In this document: positions 61,320-64,000 of the stretch, piece after piece | Layout: the number at the start of each line of letters is the position of its first letter | Numbering within the stretch: the stretch's first letter is position 1 | Source: Phyto melanocephala | Taxonomy: Eukaryota; Arthropoda; Insecta; Diptera; Rhinophoridae | Length of the DNA: 64,000 nt | Direction: 5' to 3' | NCBI GenBank assembly: GCA_941918925.1 | Contig: OW799236.1 | Span: 87,376,216-87,440,215, forward strand | The notes under the pieces: generated by a model | What the model saw: only the letters and a program-made list of their open reading frames with translations | Databases searched by the model: none | What the model was told of the DNA's origin: nothing | Position numbers and translations under genes: made by a program

Positions 61320-61813
61320 CGGCCTTATTAATAATAAAAAGTTAGCCACAGATTATACATTACGTACAACGAGCTGCTAACTAGAATACCGATTAAGCTT
61401 GGCAGCTCGTTGGCACAGAGTTTATTCATAAGAAACTTTTATCCGTCTTCCGACTTTTCATAAATCAACTCTGAAATGGCATAATACTCCTCAAAATTGC
61501 AACCATTTTTTGTATATCATCCCTTATTTTGACATTTTTTGTTTTTCCTTACATACTAACAAATTTTAAAATAGAGTAAAAAAAATAAACGAACAATATA
61601 ATTTTTTATAAAAATGGTCTGTAAATTAAGAACAGGATGAAAATGTAGGTAAAAAATATTGGTAATGTAAAACAACAACACAGAACAGCTGTTTTTCACA
61701 AGTTGGGAAACATTTGGCAGCTCATTAACAAGAGTTTAGCAAATCGTTAGCTAGAGTTTGGCATGTGTGTTATGAATAAACTTTATGCCAACTTTTTGTT
61801 GTGAATAAGGCCG
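61320..61813. mobile_element. TIR element with CGGCCTTATT ends
   Basis: The left end CGGCCTTATTAATAATAAAA (61320) and the complement of the right end, CGGCCTTATTCACAACAAAA, agree in 22 of 26 positions including the following AGTT-G. TAG flanks both sides, a possible 3 bp target duplication. The 494 bp body is AT-rich, without transposase, and contains AACAGCTGTT at 61684-61693. Subterminal phrases TTGGCA, GAGTTTATTCATAA and GAATAAACTTTATGCCAA are also inverted copies of one another. Confidence 0.65.
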
Positions 61814-61819
61814 TAGGTC

Positions 61820-62190
61820 TTTAAAAAAAGGAAACAATAATTATGTTAATAAACAAAGAAAGAAACAGCACTGGACTTGACCACTTTAATGGTCAGCTTT
61901 CTTATCAGCTTTCTTGTAGTTACAACTACATTAACAGAGAAGTTTATCAATACATAGAACTTATTCACTTGAGCACAGATTCTTCTAAATGAGTCAAAGT
62001 CAATGTAGTTTGATCTGTAGAAAATATGTAGTTCTGTAAGATATCAGTTTATCAATAAAATCTTTTTTTATTGTGACAAATTCAAAAACCTACTTATTCA
62101 ATAATATAAAAGTTCATATTTCACAAATAACAAGTAACAAGTATGAATTAATTATATTTCAAACCCCTTCCTTAATTAATATAATTGAAA
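61820..62190. other. AT-rich DNA, possible 3' part of the copia relic
   Basis: This may belong to the downstream (3') part of the copia element, which is on the minus strand. No LTR could be paired. Confidence 0.3.
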
Positions 62191-62199
62191 TAAACTTCT

Positions 62200-62640
62200 T
62201 AGCCTTTCAAATTCAAGACGGTTTTGAGCCCAATCGGCATCTACGTATCCAATTAGTTTTTCAGACTTGTTGCCACCTAATTTTAGTTTAAAGTTCTTGG
62301 TTCCTTAAAAGATATTTTATTAATCTTTTTAGCTCAATCTAATCTTCTTCTGATGGCATAGCAACATATTGACTTAGAATTGATGCTGGTGCAGAAATAT
62401 CTGGACGGCTCTTAACAGAGAGATATATCAAACATCCGATAAGCTCTTGATATTTTTCGTTGTTAGTCATGATATTAAAATTTGTCCATTGGTACATTCG
62501 AATTTTTGCTTTCTTGCAGACCAGCTCTTGAAACGATAGAATCAATATACTGACTTTGGTCCGCTCAATTTCGATACCAAGATAAAAGTTTATAGTGTTT
62601 TCCAAGAGAATTGTTGATTATCGAGCAGATCGTTAAGAAG
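62200..62640 (-). pseudogene. Ty1/copia-type Pol fragment (RT end and RNase H start)
   Basis: The minus-strand frame has NFYLGIEIERTKVS, then EKYQELIGCLIYLSVKSRPD and ISAPASILSQYVAMPSEED. These are hallmark sequences of copia Pol between RT and RNase H (usual form YRKLIGxLLYLSVxTRPDI). After a stop, ELKRLIKYLLRNQEL and, in another frame, LGGNKSEKLIGYVDADWAQN follow. The latter is the first RNase H motif with its catalytic Asp residues (YVDADWA). No gag, protease, integrase or paired LTRs are seen nearby, so only a fragment remains. Confidence 0.8.
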
Positions 62641-62649
62641 TGTAAATGA

Positions 62650-64000
62650 TTTTGCACAATAATATTAAACAATTTGACTTAACAAAGTTTGTTTCAATTC
62701 TGGTTAGTATAAGGAAATATAGTAAGATTAGCAAGAATTAATTGTTTTCACTAATAACAATATTAAAATTTATCTTAAAATGAATACAATACAAAAATAA
62801 TATTGAGATCAGCCCGGGTTAAGCTAGTTTTAAGTCAATTCTCTTAAGACATGAAATGAATAACACATAATCAGAATCCCTAACAAAAAACAATGTCTTT
62901 CGCTAACATAACCTTTCACATATCTTAAGCCATTAAATGCTTATTTATGCTCTCATATATTTCTTTAAGCCAAATGTTCACAATAAATTACAACTTATTT
63001 TAAATTATTAGCAAAAATACCGTTGGCCATAATTCGGAATTTTAAATCAAAAATTTTACAACTTTATTGTATTTGGTCTTTGGCATTTCTTGATTGTATA
63101 TAGGGACAAACAATTTATAAAAGGTTTAATCACCTTTAGCCATATTGTTGATATTGAATACAAAACACACGCATAAATCTTTATTTAACTAAATTAAATC
63201 ATTTTGATTTAATAGCTAATACTTATATTATATTTTAATTCGATATTGTTTGCCATTCATAAGATGCAAAATATAAAAGAAAATAGAAAAAAAAAATATG
63301 CTGCAAAAATAAATAAAAAACAAAAAAACAATTCGTGATAGGCCAGTCAAACCTAAAGTCAAATAGGAAAACATAAAGGCATTAAAGTAAAAGAAAAACG
63401 TGCATAATAATTGTGGCAGCAGACCACATACAAGTTTTGTTATCGAATCACAATCACTAGCAATATTTTTTCTAGCTACAAAAAAAAAAAAACGGCCACA
63501 TGATGAGCTGGTTTTCAATAAAAATCCAACAACTACAAGTTTAAACATTTGTTTATTTATTTAAAATCAAATTTTGCTAAACGATACAAACATACAGAGC
63601 AAAAAATTACATACAGACAGACGGACATACATATATACATACACACAAAAAAATACAAAAAAATACTTAAAACTCAAACAGAGAATCACTATCAAAATCG
63701 TATTTTTAAATTAACTAGAATCATTTATTTATTTATTTATTTAATGTATGAATATTAAACAAGTTAAGAATTTCATCTATTTTTATTTTCTATTGACTTA
63801 AATATCGTTGTTTTACCCAAAATAAACATTAAATATTTTTATACCTTAAATAAACAAAAGCAAAAAACAAAATTATTGAAAATAATAAAAATGATCGTTA
63901 TGATAAGAAATCTAAATCGCTTTAGAAGTTTTAATGCAGACAACAAAATTCAACACAAACAAGACACAAGAAATTGAAACAAGTATGTTTCTTAAGTCTT
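62650..64000. other. AT-rich non-coding DNA with short simple repeats
   Basis: No gene is supported. A CAGACAGACGGACATACATA-type patch at about 63614-63650 and a (TTTA)n patch at about 63724-63744 are simple sequence. The frames at 63228-63548 and 63549-63758 are AT-driven. Confidence 0.45.

Noticed and set aside
63228..63758. Two open frames near the right edge
   Set aside because: Low-complexity, AT-driven peptides over simple-sequence DNA with no motif.

Overview
The window looks like AT-rich nuclear DNA from a dipteran insect, probably a calyptrate fly such as a blowfly or house-fly relative. The organism call is inference. It rests on base composition, on the mix of mariner, jockey/I-like LINE, copia and tRNA-SINE relics, and on families of dispersed repeats ending in TTCGGC-GCCGAA hairpins. 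I see no bacterial operon structure, rRNA or functional tRNA.

Only one clearly intact host gene is visible: a 310-residue secreted protein on the minus strand at 12186-13118, with a 3' splice acceptor just upstream of its ATG. A weak candidate promoter and first exon lies near 36.67-36.81 kb. Nearly everything else that can be read is mobile DNA in various states of decay.

Layout. 0-4.6 kb: AT-rich DNA sprinkled with TACC/TAGG motifs, a small TIR element and a mariner relic. 5.7-8.5 kb: two direct copies of dispersed element A, one of them nested in another TIR element. 9.0-11.4 kb: element C with a 121-122 bp tandem core, then decayed repeats that include old diverged copies of the satellite unit. 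12.2-13.1 kb: the gene. 13.7-16.5 kb: a tRNA-derived SINE, a transposase fragment and a LINE reverse-transcriptase fragment. 17.6-35.8 kb: a giant tandem array. 36-48 kb: sparse AT-rich DNA with mariner, LINE and element C relics. 48.7-64 kb: a nested LINE in element A, a GC-richer LINE fragment, two related-looking TIR elements, element B with a nested mariner deletion derivative, and a copia fragment.

The standout is the 18.2 kb array at 17607-35844. It holds about 23.4 head-to-tail copies of a 543 bp unit, then an abrupt 26 bp turn-around, then about 10.2 copies in the opposite orientation. I read no indel in any unit. Rare point variants show a seven-unit duplication inside the forward arm, and none of the variants I checked recurs at its mirror position in the inverted arm. 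The inverted arm is therefore not a simple fold-back copy of its neighbours. The array lies inside a minus-strand copy of element A, in its T-rich tract. The flanks show that the whole block between two short (TACA)n/(TGTA)n inverted repeats of that element is flipped relative to the ends. Diverged single copies of the unit occur at 10.5-11.4 kb. I read this as a TE-hosted satellite with a fold-back, and it is the best candidate for something undescribed here.
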